Below are positions 1 through 5,431 of a stretch of 5,817 nucleotides of DNA, in pieces (position 1 is the first letter of the stretch; each line of letters starts with the position of its first letter). The DNA comes from Robiginitomaculum sp. (GTDB lineage Bacteria; Pseudomonadota; Alphaproteobacteria; Caulobacterales; Maricaulaceae): NCBI GenBank assembly GCA_026982235.1, contig JALSHM010000039.1:1-5817 (forward strand), written 5' to 3'. The notes under the pieces are model-generated. The model searched no databases. It had not been told where the DNA came from and was given only the letters and a program-made list of their open reading frames with translations. Position numbers and translations under genes: made by a program.

Positions 1-2243
1 TTCGTGGCGCGGATAACAATACGCTTGGCATCCACTTGCTCGACTATACCAGGACGTTTTGCAGTAACAATCGCACCACTATCTATGGCCACAACCGATT
101 CCATACCCGTACCCACCAAAGGCGCTTCAGCCTTGAGAAGCGGTACAGCTTGGCGCATCATATTTGAGCCCATCAAAGCCCGGTTAGCATCATCATTTTC
201 CAAGAACGGAATAAGCGAAGCCGCAACAGATACTAATTGCTTCGGAGACACATCCACCATGTCAACTTCATCGCGCTCAATCAAAGTCACATCACCATTG
301 ACCCGGCACGTAATCATATCGCCGACCAGCATGCTATTTTCGTCAACCTCTGCATTGGCCTGGGCAATCTTATAACGGGCTTCTTGCATGGCAGACAAAT
401 AAACCACTTCATCCGTCACCTTACCTTTGACGATTTTGCGGTACGGGCTTTCAATAAAGCCATATTTGTTAATCCGCGCATGGGTCGCCAGCGAGTTAAT
501 GAGGCCAATATTCGGCCCCTCTGGTGTCTCAATAGGACAGATACGACCATAATGGGTTGGATGCACATCGCGCACTTCAAAGCCAGCCCGTTCGCGGGTT
601 AACCCGCCCGGTCCAAGGGCAGACAAACGACGCTTATGGGTAATCTCAGACAAAGGATTGGTCTGATCCATAAATTGTGATAGCTGGCTTGATCCAAAAA
701 ATTCGCGCACAACCGCAGCAGCAGGCTTAGCGTTAATCAAATCATGGGGCATGACGGTTTCAATATCAACCGAAGTCATACGCTCTTTAATGGCGCGCTC
801 CATGCGTAGTAAACCAATACGATATTGGTTCTGCATCAACTCACCGACCGAACGCACCCGACGATTGCCAAGATTATCAATATCGTCAGTTTGACCAATG
901 CCGTCTTTGAGTTTCACCAAAGTATCAATTACGGCCAAAATATCTTCTTTACGCAAAACACGCACATCGTCGGAACAATCCATGTCCATACGCAAATTCA
1001 TCTTCACGCGACCTACCGTAGACAAATCGTAACGATCCGCTTCAAAAAACAAGCTTTGGAACAAAGCTTCCGCAGTTTCTGGCGTTGGCGGCTCGCCCGG
1101 GCGCATCACCCGATAAATATCAACCAAGGCACTGTCTTTGTCTTCGTTTTTATCCGCAGCCAATGTGTTGCGGATAAATGGCCCGATATTGACATGGTCA
1201 ATATTGAGGACTGAAATTTCAGTGATACCAGCCTCGACCATAGCTTCGATAGCTTCGATGCTCAACTCGTCGGCAGCTTCGGCGTAAATTTCGCCAGTTT
1301 CTGTATTAACAATATCGGCAGCCGCATAACGCTCCGCTAATTCTTCGTCGCTAATCAGCAGATTTTTCAAACCACCTTCGGCCAATTTCTTGGCACCACG
1401 TGCCGTCAATTTACGCCCCTTAGGCGCAACAACATCACCGATTTTAGCATCGACCAAATCATAGGTTAACTTAGAACCCCGGTACATGTCTTTGTTAAAT
1501 GGTAGCAACCAACCTTCTTTGGCTTTGTTGCGCTTGTAATCAATCGTATCATAAAATTCTTCGAGGATTTCCTCTTTGGTCATACCGAGCGCATAGAGAA
1601 CTGTTGTCGCAGGCAATTTACGCTTGCGGTCAATCCGAACATGCAAAATGTCTTTGGCATCAAATTCAAAATCCATCCAAGACCCACGATAAGGTATAAT
1701 CCGCGCAGAGTGCAGAACTTTACCAGATGAGTGCTTCTTGCCGCCGTCATGGTCAAAGAACACACCAGGCGATCTGTGCATTTGCGAGACAATCACCCGC
1801 TCCGTACCATTGACGATGAAAGTCCCTTTTTCAGTCATCAAAGGCATATCGCCCATATAAACTTCTTGCTCTTTAATGTCTTTGACAGATTTAGCGCCGG
1901 TAGAATCGTCCATATCAAACACAACAAGGCGCATTTTTACCTTGAGCGGCGCCGCATAGGTAATGTCGCGCTGTTGACATTCTTCTTCGTCAAATTTTGG
2001 TGGGTCAAATTGAAAAGACACATATTCCAATATAGCCCGTTCAGAAAAATCCCGAACCGGGAATACAGAACGAAATACACCATTCAAACCATCGTCTCCA
2101 CGTTCGTCGAGAGGGACATCCATTTGCAAGAACTGATAATAAGAGCTTTTTTGCACTTCAATCAGGTTTGGCATACGGATAACTTCCGGAATCTTGCCAA
2201 AGCTTTTGCGAATACGTTTTTTGCCAGTAAATGTGAGCGACAT
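1..2243 (-). CDS. rpoB: RNA polymerase beta subunit, N-terminal 747 residues (3' end beyond the window)
   Basis: RpoB is the beta subunit of DNA-dependent RNA polymerase and forms one pincer and much of the active-site cleft. From the ATG at 2243 the frame stays open for 747 codons to the left edge, with no stop or frameshift. The start MSLTFTGKKRIRKSFG is typical of the family, with an AAGGTG ribosome-binding site 8 bases upstream. NGTERV starts at residue 145 and is followed by the SQMHRSPGVFF block. A proteobacterial lobe insertion lies around residues 235-355 and ends near MRPGEPPTPETAE. The rifampicin pocket is at residues 517-543, with GSSQLSQFMDQTNPLSE then ITHKRRLSALGPGGL. The ETPEGPNIGLINS motif of the fork region follows. 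Full-length relatives have roughly 1340-1390 residues, so the hybrid-binding, flap and clamp parts lie outside. It is the last gene in the window; rpoC is expected next. Resemblance is to alphaproteobacterial RpoB. Confidence 0.98.
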   Translation of the reverse strand, partial: MSLTFTGKKRIRKSFGKIPEVIRMPNLIEVQKSSYYQFLQMDVPLDERGDDGLNGVFRSVFPVRDFSERAILEYVSFQFDPPKFDEEECQQRDITYAAPLKVKMRLVVFDMDDSTGAKSVKDIKEQEVYMGDMPLMTEKGTFIVNGTERVIVSQMHRSPGVFFDHDGGKKHSSGKVLHSARIIPYRGSWMDFEFDAKDILHVRIDRKRKLPATTVLYALGMTKEEILEEFYDTIDYKRNKAKEGWLLPFNKDMYRGSKLTYDLVDAKIGDVVAPKGRKLTARGAKKLAEGGLKNLLISDEELAERYAAADIVNTETGEIYAEAADELSIEAIEAMVEAGITEISVLNIDHVNIGPFIRNTLAADKNEDKDSALVDIYRVMRPGEPPTPETAEALFQSLFFEADRYDLSTVGRVKMNLRMDMDCSDDVRVLRKEDILAVIDTLVKLKDGIGQTDDIDNLGNRRVRSVGELMQNQYRIGLLRMERAIKERMTSVDIETVMPHDLINAKPAAAVVREFFGSSQLSQFMDQTNPLSEITHKRRLSALGPGGLTRERAGFEVRDVHPTHYGRICPIETPEGPNIGLINSLATHARINKYGFIESPYRKIVKGKVTDEVVYLSAMQEARYKIAQANAEVDENSMLVGDMITCRVNGDVTLIERDEVDMVDVSPKQLVSVAASLIPFLENDDANRALMGSNMMRQAVPLLKAEAPLVGTGMESVVAIDSGAIVTAKRPGIVEQVDAKRIVIRAT
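615..695 (-). other. rpoB: Rifampicin-resistance-determining region of rpoB (cluster I), sensitive-type residues
   Basis: This segment encodes residues 517-543, which line up with E. coli RpoB 507-533 at an offset of +10. The principal rifampicin-contact positions have the usual sensitive-type residues: Q523, D526, H536, R539 and S541 (E. coli 513, 516, 526, 529 and 531). The visible differences from E. coli are T528 for N518 and L540 for I530, which I take to be lineage variation. The alignment is by eye. Confidence 0.85.
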
Positions 2244-2246
2244 CAA

Positions 2247-2287
2247 AGACACCTTTTTTTTATGTGAAACGTCAAAACGACGTGTCT
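2247..2287 (-). promoter_or_regulatory. Possible structure masking the rpoB ribosome-binding site
   Basis: On the transcript, AGACAC (2287-2282) is complementary to GUGUCU (2252-2247), and the second copy overlaps the GGUGUC part of the rpoB ribosome-binding site. A competing small hairpin pairs 2269-2273 with 2279-2283 (ACGTC/GACGT) and would release it. An A8 run (2261-2254) lies directly 5' of the ribosome-binding site and may aid ribosome entry. The stems are short, so this is only a possibility. Confidence 0.25.
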
Positions 2288-2301
2288 AAATTCTTTCGGG
2301 C

Positions 2302-2333
2302 ATTTTAGCTGTCCCGCACAGCACACCTAAAAT
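2302..2333 (-). promoter_or_regulatory. Bulged hairpin in the rplL-rpoB intergenic region
   Basis: ATTTTAG (2302-2308) and CTAAAAT (2327-2333) are perfect 7-base complements. Inside them CTGT (2309-2312) pairs with ACAG (2318-2321) around a 5-base loop, leaving a 5-base bulge at 2322-2326. No U-tract follows on the transcript, so it does not look like an intrinsic terminator. It lies between the stronger 2353-2380 hairpin and the rpoB start. It may be an RNase target or part of a larger fold. Confidence 0.45.
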
Positions 2334-2352
2334 CTGGTGCAAGATATCAGTA

Positions 2353-2380
2353 TCCGGCGCACGCAAAAACGTGCGCCGGA
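2353..2380 (-). promoter_or_regulatory. Strong 11-bp hairpin just after rplL: candidate attenuator or RNA-processing site
   Basis: TCCGGCGCACG (2353-2363) is perfectly complementary to CGTGCGCCGGA (2370-2380) around a 6-base loop. The hairpin begins 7 bases after the rplL stop codon. On the transcript the 3' arm is followed by UACUGAUAUCUUG, with no U-run, so it is not a canonical Rho-independent terminator. In E. coli the rplL-rpoB gap carries a partial attenuator and an RNase III cleavage site that separate ribosomal-protein from polymerase expression. The same role is inferred here from position and structure alone. It could also protect the 3' end of a processed rplL message. Confidence 0.7.
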
Positions 2381-2387
2381 CGAAATT

Positions 2388-2762
2388 TTACTTAAGCTCG
2401 ACGGTCGCGCCAGCTGCTTCCAGCTTGGCTTTAACGTCTTCTGCTTCATCCTTAGACACGCCCTCTTTGACAGCCTTAGGAGCAGCTTCAACCAAGTCTT
2501 TTGCATCTTTCAGACCAAGGCCTGTAATTGCACGGACTTCTTTAATCACAGCGATTTTCTTTTCACCGAATGATGTCATAACAACATCAAATTCGGTCTG
2601 CTCAGCAGCAGAGCCGCCAGCGTCGCCGCCACCAGCAGGGCCAGCAACTGCAACAGCAGCAGCGGCTTTGATGCCGTTTTCTTCAAGAATATCGTTTAGT
2701 TCTTTTGCTTCCATAATGGTCAAAGCCATCAGGTCTTTTGCAAGTTTAGCTACATCAGCCAT
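2388..2762 (-). CDS. rplL: 50S ribosomal protein L7/L12 (bL12)
   Basis: L7/L12 is the multicopy stalk protein of the 50S subunit. It recruits and activates the translational GTPases EF-Tu, EF-G, IF2 and RF3. The 124-residue length is normal. Residues 1-31 form the helical dimerisation and L10-binding domain, residues 32-53 are the Ala/Gly-rich flexible hinge, and residues 54-124 are the globular factor-binding domain. The last carries the conserved EKKIAVIKEVRAITGLGLKD and then AKDLVEAAPKAVKEGV. The ATG at 2762 has an AAGGA ribosome-binding site about 7 bases upstream. The gene follows rplJ after 67 bases, as usual for this pair. A strong hairpin follows immediately downstream, which may let rplL message accumulate above rpoB message. 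Confidence 0.98.
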   Translation of the reverse strand: MADVAKLAKDLMALTIMEAKELNDILEENGIKAAAAVAVAGPAGGGDAGGSAAEQTEFDVVMTSFGEKKIAVIKEVRAITGLGLKDAKDLVEAAPKAVKEGVSKDEAEDVKAKLEAAGATVELK

Positions 2763-2782
2763 TTTAGTTTCCTTTTAAGTTT

Positions 2783-2805
2783 CAGTTCGAATGTTACGAA
2801 TACTG
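2783..2805 (-). other. Weak bulged hairpin in the rplJ-rplL spacer
   Basis: CAGTTCG (2783-2789) can pair with CGA (2797-2799) and ACTG (2802-2805) if two bases bulge out, giving 7 base pairs around a 7-base loop. It lies in the middle of the 67-base spacer, upstream of the rplL ribosome-binding site. It might influence the high initiation rate that rplL needs, but the stem is short and could be chance. Confidence 0.25.
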
Positions 2806-2829
2806 ACTATTGTTAAATCCTAATCTTCC

Positions 2830-3345
2830 TTAAGCAGCGGCACGCTCTTCAATGACCGAAATTGCGCCAGCAAGCGCGCTCCCAGGTGCATTAAGACGTG
2901 AACCGATTTCAGAAGCTTGACCCAGCAACCTTGCAGCAGCCATGCCAATAAGTTCCTCGCGCGACGGCATTGATGACAATGTCACAACACCAGCGACATC
3001 AACGATGTCATCGCCCGCAATACCACCCAGAACATTGAAGAATTTATTGTCCTTGGCAAATTTCACGGTCACCTTTGCCGCACTGATCATATCTTCCGAG
3101 TAAGCAATTGCCACCGGACCTTTGAACAGGTCTGCCAGGCCTTCACCGGGCGTCCCTTTGAGTGCGATTTTAGCGAGACGGTTTTTAACAACTCTGATTG
3201 TTGCGTTCTCCTCGCGGAGCTGTGCGCGCAAATCAGTCAGTTCCGCAACTGTCATGCCTGAGTATTCAGCCATAACGACGGATCCAGAATCAGTGAAAAT
3301 GCCTTCCAGCATTTTAACCTGTTCCTGCTTTTCTTTACGATCCAT
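2830..3345 (-). CDS. rplJ: 50S ribosomal protein L10 (uL10)
   Basis: L10 anchors the L7/L12 dimers to 23S rRNA next to L11 and forms the base of the stalk. The chosen start is the ATG at 3345, giving 171 residues, the usual alphaproteobacterial length. It has a clear AGGGAG ribosome-binding site 6 bases upstream, and the N-terminus MDRKEKQEQV is typical. An in-frame ATG at 3411 would add 22 residues without family resemblance and lacks a ribosome-binding site. The rRNA-binding domain includes SVVMAEYSGMTVAELTDLR (residues 22-40), VVKNRLAKIAL (52-62) and ADLFKGPVAIAYSED (71-85). The C-terminal helix, from about residue 145, holds NAPGSALAGAISVIEERAAA, where L12 dimers bind. A structured leader precedes the gene, so autoregulation by L10-L12 is expected. 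Confidence 0.97.
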   Translation of the reverse strand: MDRKEKQEQVKMLEGIFTDSGSVVMAEYSGMTVAELTDLRAQLREENATIRVVKNRLAKIALKGTPGEGLADLFKGPVAIAYSEDMISAAKVTVKFAKDNKFFNVLGGIAGDDIVDVAGVVTLSSMPSREELIGMAAARLLGQASEIGSRLNAPGSALAGAISVIEERAAA

Positions 3346-3363
3346 TGCGGTCTCCCTGTAAAT

Positions 3364-3386
3364 GGCAAACCCCCCATGGGCTCGCC
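3364..3386 (-). promoter_or_regulatory. Hairpin immediately upstream of the rplJ ribosome-binding site
   Basis: On the transcript, GGCGAGCCC (3386-3378) can pair with GGGUUUGCC (3372-3364) in nine pairs, three of them G-U, around a 5-base loop. It ends 6 bases before the AGGGAG ribosome-binding site at 3357-3352. It is placed to control ribosome access to rplJ and is probably the downstream part of the L10 leader. The G-U pairs make it less stable than its length suggests. Confidence 0.45.
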
Positions 3387-3413
3387 TTTCAAGTGCGCCA
3401 ATTTTCGCCATAT

Positions 3414-3514
3414 GACAAAAACCAGTGCGGTTGTCTGTCCCAGGGCTCGAACTATGGCCACCCCAAAATTGAGGGCGGCCAGAATTAGTTTTTGCTCTGT
3501 CTCACACCGGCTTT
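3414..3514 (-). promoter_or_regulatory. L10 (rplJ) leader RNA, candidate L10-L12 autoregulatory site
   Basis: A compact structured RNA can be drawn upstream of rplJ. An outer stem pairs 3503-3514 with 3418-3429 (12 bp with some G-U). Inside it, AACUA (3490-3486) pairs with UAGUU (3454-3450). After a 4-base AUUC bulge (3485-3482) the helix continues as UGGCCGCCC (3481-3473) paired with GGGUGGCCA (3463-3455). An alternative hairpin, 3414-3423 with 3429-3439 (10 bp, one bulged C), uses the 3' arm of the outer stem and so excludes it. In bacteria, excess L10-L12 binds the rplJ leader and represses L10 and L12 translation. The assignment rests on position and structure; I could not check it against a covariance model. 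Confidence 0.65.
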
Positions 3515-3568
3515 AATTAAGCAGCTACCTTAATAGAATAAAGCACCGCACCTGTGATCTCGGACAAC

Positions 3569-3596
3569 GTAATCGCCATCAAATAATGGCCATTAC
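3569..3596 (-). promoter_or_regulatory. 11-bp hairpin between rplA and rplJ
   Basis: GTAATCGCCAT (3569-3579) and ATGGCCATTAC (3586-3596) are complementary except for one central mismatch, around a 6-base loop. The 3' half also includes a 12-base perfect palindrome, TAATGGCCATTA (3584-3595). No U-tract follows on the transcript. It sits about 37 bases after the rplA stop and upstream of the L10 leader core. It may be the distal part of the leader, a processing site, or a stabiliser of the rplK-rplA message end. Confidence 0.45.
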
Positions 3597-3603
3597 AAAC
3601 ATC

Positions 3604-3622
3604 GGCAGGGGCAAGCCCCACC
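3604..3622 (-). other. Small GC-rich hairpin just after the rplA stop codon
   Basis: GGGG (3608-3611) pairs with CCCC (3616-3619) around CAAG. An outer GG/CC pair (3604-3605 with 3621-3622) is separated from it by a small internal loop. It begins about 10 bases after the rplA stop. The next transcribed bases are GAUGUUUG, not a U-tract, so any terminator function would be weak. It may mark the 3' boundary of the rplK-rplA message. Confidence 0.3.
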
Positions 3623-3632
3623 AAATTCTTTC

Positions 3633-4325
3633 TTAAGACGCTGTCGCTTCGGACACGTCAATTTTAACACCTGGCCCCATGGTGGAGCTTAAGGTAACCC
3701 TTTGCATATAAGTGCCTTTGGCACCTGTTGGCTTAGCCTTCATAATAGCGCTCAAAAACGCGCTTACATTTTCCGCCAGAGCCTGTTCAGAAAAACTGGC
3801 CTTGCCAACACCAGCATGGATAATGCCAGCTTTTTCAACCCGAAACTCGACCGCGCCACCCTTGGAATCGGCAACAGCCTTGGCAACATCCATAGTCACA
3901 GTGCCAACTTTAGGGTTTGGCATCATGCCCTTAGGCCCCAAAATTTGACCAAGGCGACCCACGAGCGGCATCATGTCCGGTGTGGCGATAACTTTATCAA
4001 AGTCCATCTGGCCGTCTTGCACCATTTTCATCAAATCTTCGGCACCGACAATGTCCGCACCAGCTTTTTTAGCTTCTTCGGCCTTGGCGTCTTTGGCAAA
4101 TACGGCGACCCGCAAAGAGCGCCCCGTGCCATTTGGCAATTTACACACACCGCGCACCATTTGGTCAGCGTGGCGCGGATCAACACCCAAATTGATAGCA
4201 ACCTCAATTGTTTCGTCAAACTTAGCCGTCGCATTAGATTTGACAACGCCCACCGCATCTTTAACGCTATGTTCCGCCTTACGGTCAACTTTAGCCAAAG
4301 CGGCTTTATATCTTTTTCCAGCCAT
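3633..4325 (-). CDS. rplA: 50S ribosomal protein L1 (uL1)
   Basis: L1 forms the mobile L1 stalk, which guides deacylated tRNA out through the E site. It is also a translational repressor of its own operon. The 230-residue length is standard. Domain I is built from the N- and C-terminal parts, around FDETIEVAINLGVDPRHADQ (residues 36-55) and TMGPGVKIDV (215-224). Domain II lies in the middle. The L1 signature GRLGQILGPKGMMPNPKVGT occupies residues 123-142, and the RNA-binding GIIHAGVGK is at 167-175. The ATG at 4325 lies only 3 bases after the rplK stop, and its AAGGAG ribosome-binding site is made from the last rplK codons, so translation of the two should be coupled. C61 in RGVCKLPNGTG is a position I would expect to hold another small residue; this is probably harmless variation. 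Confidence 0.98.
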   Translation of the reverse strand: MAGKRYKAALAKVDRKAEHSVKDAVGVVKSNATAKFDETIEVAINLGVDPRHADQMVRGVCKLPNGTGRSLRVAVFAKDAKAEEAKKAGADIVGAEDLMKMVQDGQMDFDKVIATPDMMPLVGRLGQILGPKGMMPNPKVGTVTMDVAKAVADSKGGAVEFRVEKAGIIHAGVGKASFSEQALAENVSAFLSAIMKAKPTGAKGTYMQRVTLSSTMGPGVKIDVSEATAS

Positions 4326-4328
4326 GAC

Positions 4329-4757
4329 CTACTCCTTCACCTCAAAGCCCATTGAACGGGCAGACCCTGCGATGATTTTACCGCCAGCATCCAAATCATT
4401 GGCCGACAAATCAGGGAATTTCATTTCTGCAATTTCCTTACATTGCGCCATTGTCACAGAAGCAACAATATCACGACCCGGCTCGTTAGAACCAGAATCG
4501 CGCTGAGCAACCTTCTTCAAATAATATGAAGCCGGAGGGGTTTTCGTCTCGAAAGTAAAAGATTTATCCGCAAAGACCGTAATCACGGTTGGGATCGGAA
4601 TATTCTTTTCCATATCGCCTGTTTTGGAATTAAAAGCTTTGCTAAACTCCATAATATTTACGCCGCGCTGACCAAGTGCAGGCCCTAGCGGTGGCGCCGG
4701 GTTGGCTGCCCCGGCGGGTATAATCAATTTGATATACCCTTCAATCTTCTTCGCCAT
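4329..4757 (-). CDS. rplK: 50S ribosomal protein L11 (uL11)
   Basis: L11 binds the GTPase-associated region of 23S rRNA (helices 43-44). It is needed for normal factor-dependent GTP hydrolysis and for RelA activation, and is the site of thiostrepton-type antibiotic action. The 142-residue length is normal. The N-terminal domain (about residues 1-70) has the proline-containing PAPPLGPALGQRGVNIMEF (20-38), the segment associated with thiopeptide sensitivity. The C-terminal rRNA-binding domain (about 73-142) has TPPASYYLKK (73-82) and ends with KIIAGSARSMGFEVKE. The N-terminal MAKK and K40 agree with the pattern of residues methylated by PrmA in relatives. The ATG at 4757 has a GGAG ribosome-binding site about 7 bases upstream. 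The preceding gap carries an L1-type leader, so repression by L1 is likely. Confidence 0.98.
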   Translation of the reverse strand: MAKKIEGYIKLIIPAGAANPAPPLGPALGQRGVNIMEFSKAFNSKTGDMEKNIPIPTVITVFADKSFTFETKTPPASYYLKKVAQRDSGSNEPGRDIVASVTMAQCKEIAEMKFPDLSANDLDAGGKIIAGSARSMGFEVKE

Positions 4758-4772
4758 ATCTCACTCCAAACC

Positions 4773-4801
4773 GCGCCCTATTAAAAAATACTAAAGGGCG
4801 C
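4773..4801 (-). promoter_or_regulatory. 7-bp hairpin just upstream of the rplK ribosome-binding site
   Basis: GCGCCCT (4773-4779) and AGGGCGC (4795-4801) are perfect complements around a 15-base A/T-rich loop. On the transcript the stem ends 5 bases before the GGAG of the rplK ribosome-binding site. The loop contains a U-run, but no U-tract follows the 3' arm, so it is not an intrinsic terminator in this direction. It may work with the L1-site mimic just upstream to set rplK initiation. Confidence 0.45.
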
Positions 4802-4841
4802 ATTTATTATGCAACGAACCCCATGTCCGCCACAGTGCGTT

Positions 4842-4885
4842 CCGTGGTCAGAAAGATGTATGGACTTACACATCCTCTCCCACAG
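4842..4885 (-). promoter_or_regulatory. L1-binding leader (23S mimic) upstream of rplK
   Basis: The transcript reads GUGGGAG (4883-4877) and ends with UGACCAC (4850-4844). The outer stem CUGUGG (4885-4880) pairs with CCACGG (4847-4842), with one U-G. Next come asymmetric internal strands, GAGAG (4879-4875) opposite UUUCUGA (4854-4848). The apical helix GAUGUGU (4874-4868) pairs with AUACAUC (4861-4855) around a 6-base loop. Two helices flanking an asymmetric loop that starts with GGGAG is the organisation of known bacterial L1 mRNA sites, which copy the 23S L1 site. Position between nusG and rplK fits control of rplK-rplA by L1. Confidence 0.7.
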
Positions 4886-4895
4886 ATTTTTATAC

Positions 4896-5429
4896 TTAAG
4901 TCGTCTTCTCCACCTGAGTATACTCCAGCTCGACCGGGGTACCCCGACCAAAAATATTTATCAGCACTTTGAGGCGCGAATTCTCTTCATCTACATCCTC
5001 AACACTGCCTTCAAACGACGCAAATGAGCCGTCCGTTACTTTAACCTTCTCGCCAATTTCAAAGATAACCGTTGGGCGCGGCGCATCTTCGCTCTCGGCG
5101 ATTTGACCAACAATCCGCTGCACTTCCGCCTCGGATACCGGCATAGGCTTATTTAGTGAACCCAAAAAACCGGAAACTTTCGGGGTATTCTTGACCAAGT
5201 GATAAGCCTCGTCGGTCAGAACCATTTTTACCAAAACATAGCCCGGAAAATACTTGCGCTCACTCTCAACCTTGCGACCACGACGTATTTCTACGACATG
5301 CTCTGTCGGCACCAGAATTTCCTCGAATAAATCCGACAAACCCTTTTGCTCAGCCTCTGAAAACAGACTTTCTTGAACGCGCTTCTCAAAATTTGAGTGC
5401 GCCTGAACAATATACCACTTAGCTTCCAC
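4896..5429 (-). CDS. nusG: Transcription termination/antitermination factor NusG
   Basis: NusG binds RNA polymerase at the clamp helices, suppresses pausing, and links the polymerase to Rho or to S10 on the ribosome. The 177-residue length is standard. The NGN domain (about 1-115) opens with MEAKWYIVQAHSNFEKRVQE and has the core motif RKYFPGYVLVKM (58-69). The KOW domain (about 126-177) has GEKVKVTDGSFASFEGSVED (126-145), then SRLKVLINIFGRGTPVELE, with IFGR contributing to the S10/Rho-binding surface. The start is a GTG at 5429, 2 bases after the secE stop. It is supported by a GGAGG ribosome-binding site 6 bases upstream, embedded in the last secE codons, and by the family N-terminus. No in-frame ATG is available nearby. 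Coupling with secE is likely. Confidence 0.97.
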   Translation of the reverse strand: MEAKWYIVQAHSNFEKRVQESLFSEAEQKGLSDLFEEILVPTEHVVEIRRGRKVESERKYFPGYVLVKMVLTDEAYHLVKNTPKVSGFLGSLNKPMPVSEAEVQRIVGQIAESEDAPRPTVIFEIGEKVKVTDGSFASFEGSVEDVDEENSRLKVLINIFGRGTPVELEYTQVEKTT

Positions 5430-5431
5430 CG

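Noticed and set aside
1731..2267. Plus-strand open frame (178 codons) opposite the 5' part of rpoB
   Set aside because: Antisense shadow of rpoB with low-complexity, unrecognisable sequence. The same holds for the shorter plus-strand frames at 4-375, 237-602, 825-1214, 2371-2778 and 3973-4506.
2270..2280. TTGACG-like -35 element upstream of rpoB on the minus strand
   Set aside because: At the proper 16-18 base spacing there is no -10 hexamer; that position falls on the ribosome-binding site.
2353..2380. rplL-rpoB hairpin as a Rho-independent terminator
   Set aside because: No U-tract follows the 3' arm on the transcript. Full termination here would also silence rpoB unless a promoter lay in the remaining gap, and I see none.
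3346..3411. Longer rplJ starting at the ATG at 3411
   Set aside because: The extra 22 residues do not resemble L10, there is no ribosome-binding site before that ATG, and the segment is better explained as structured leader RNA.
3702..4355. Long plus-strand open frame (217 codons) opposite rplA
   Set aside because: It is antisense to rplA, shows no recognisable domain and has no operon context. rplA is certain, and its codon bias explains the open antisense frame.
4802..4815. CATAAT as a -10 element for an rplK promoter
   Set aside because: No acceptable -35 hexamer lies 16-18 bases upstream, and such a promoter would bypass the L1 leader.
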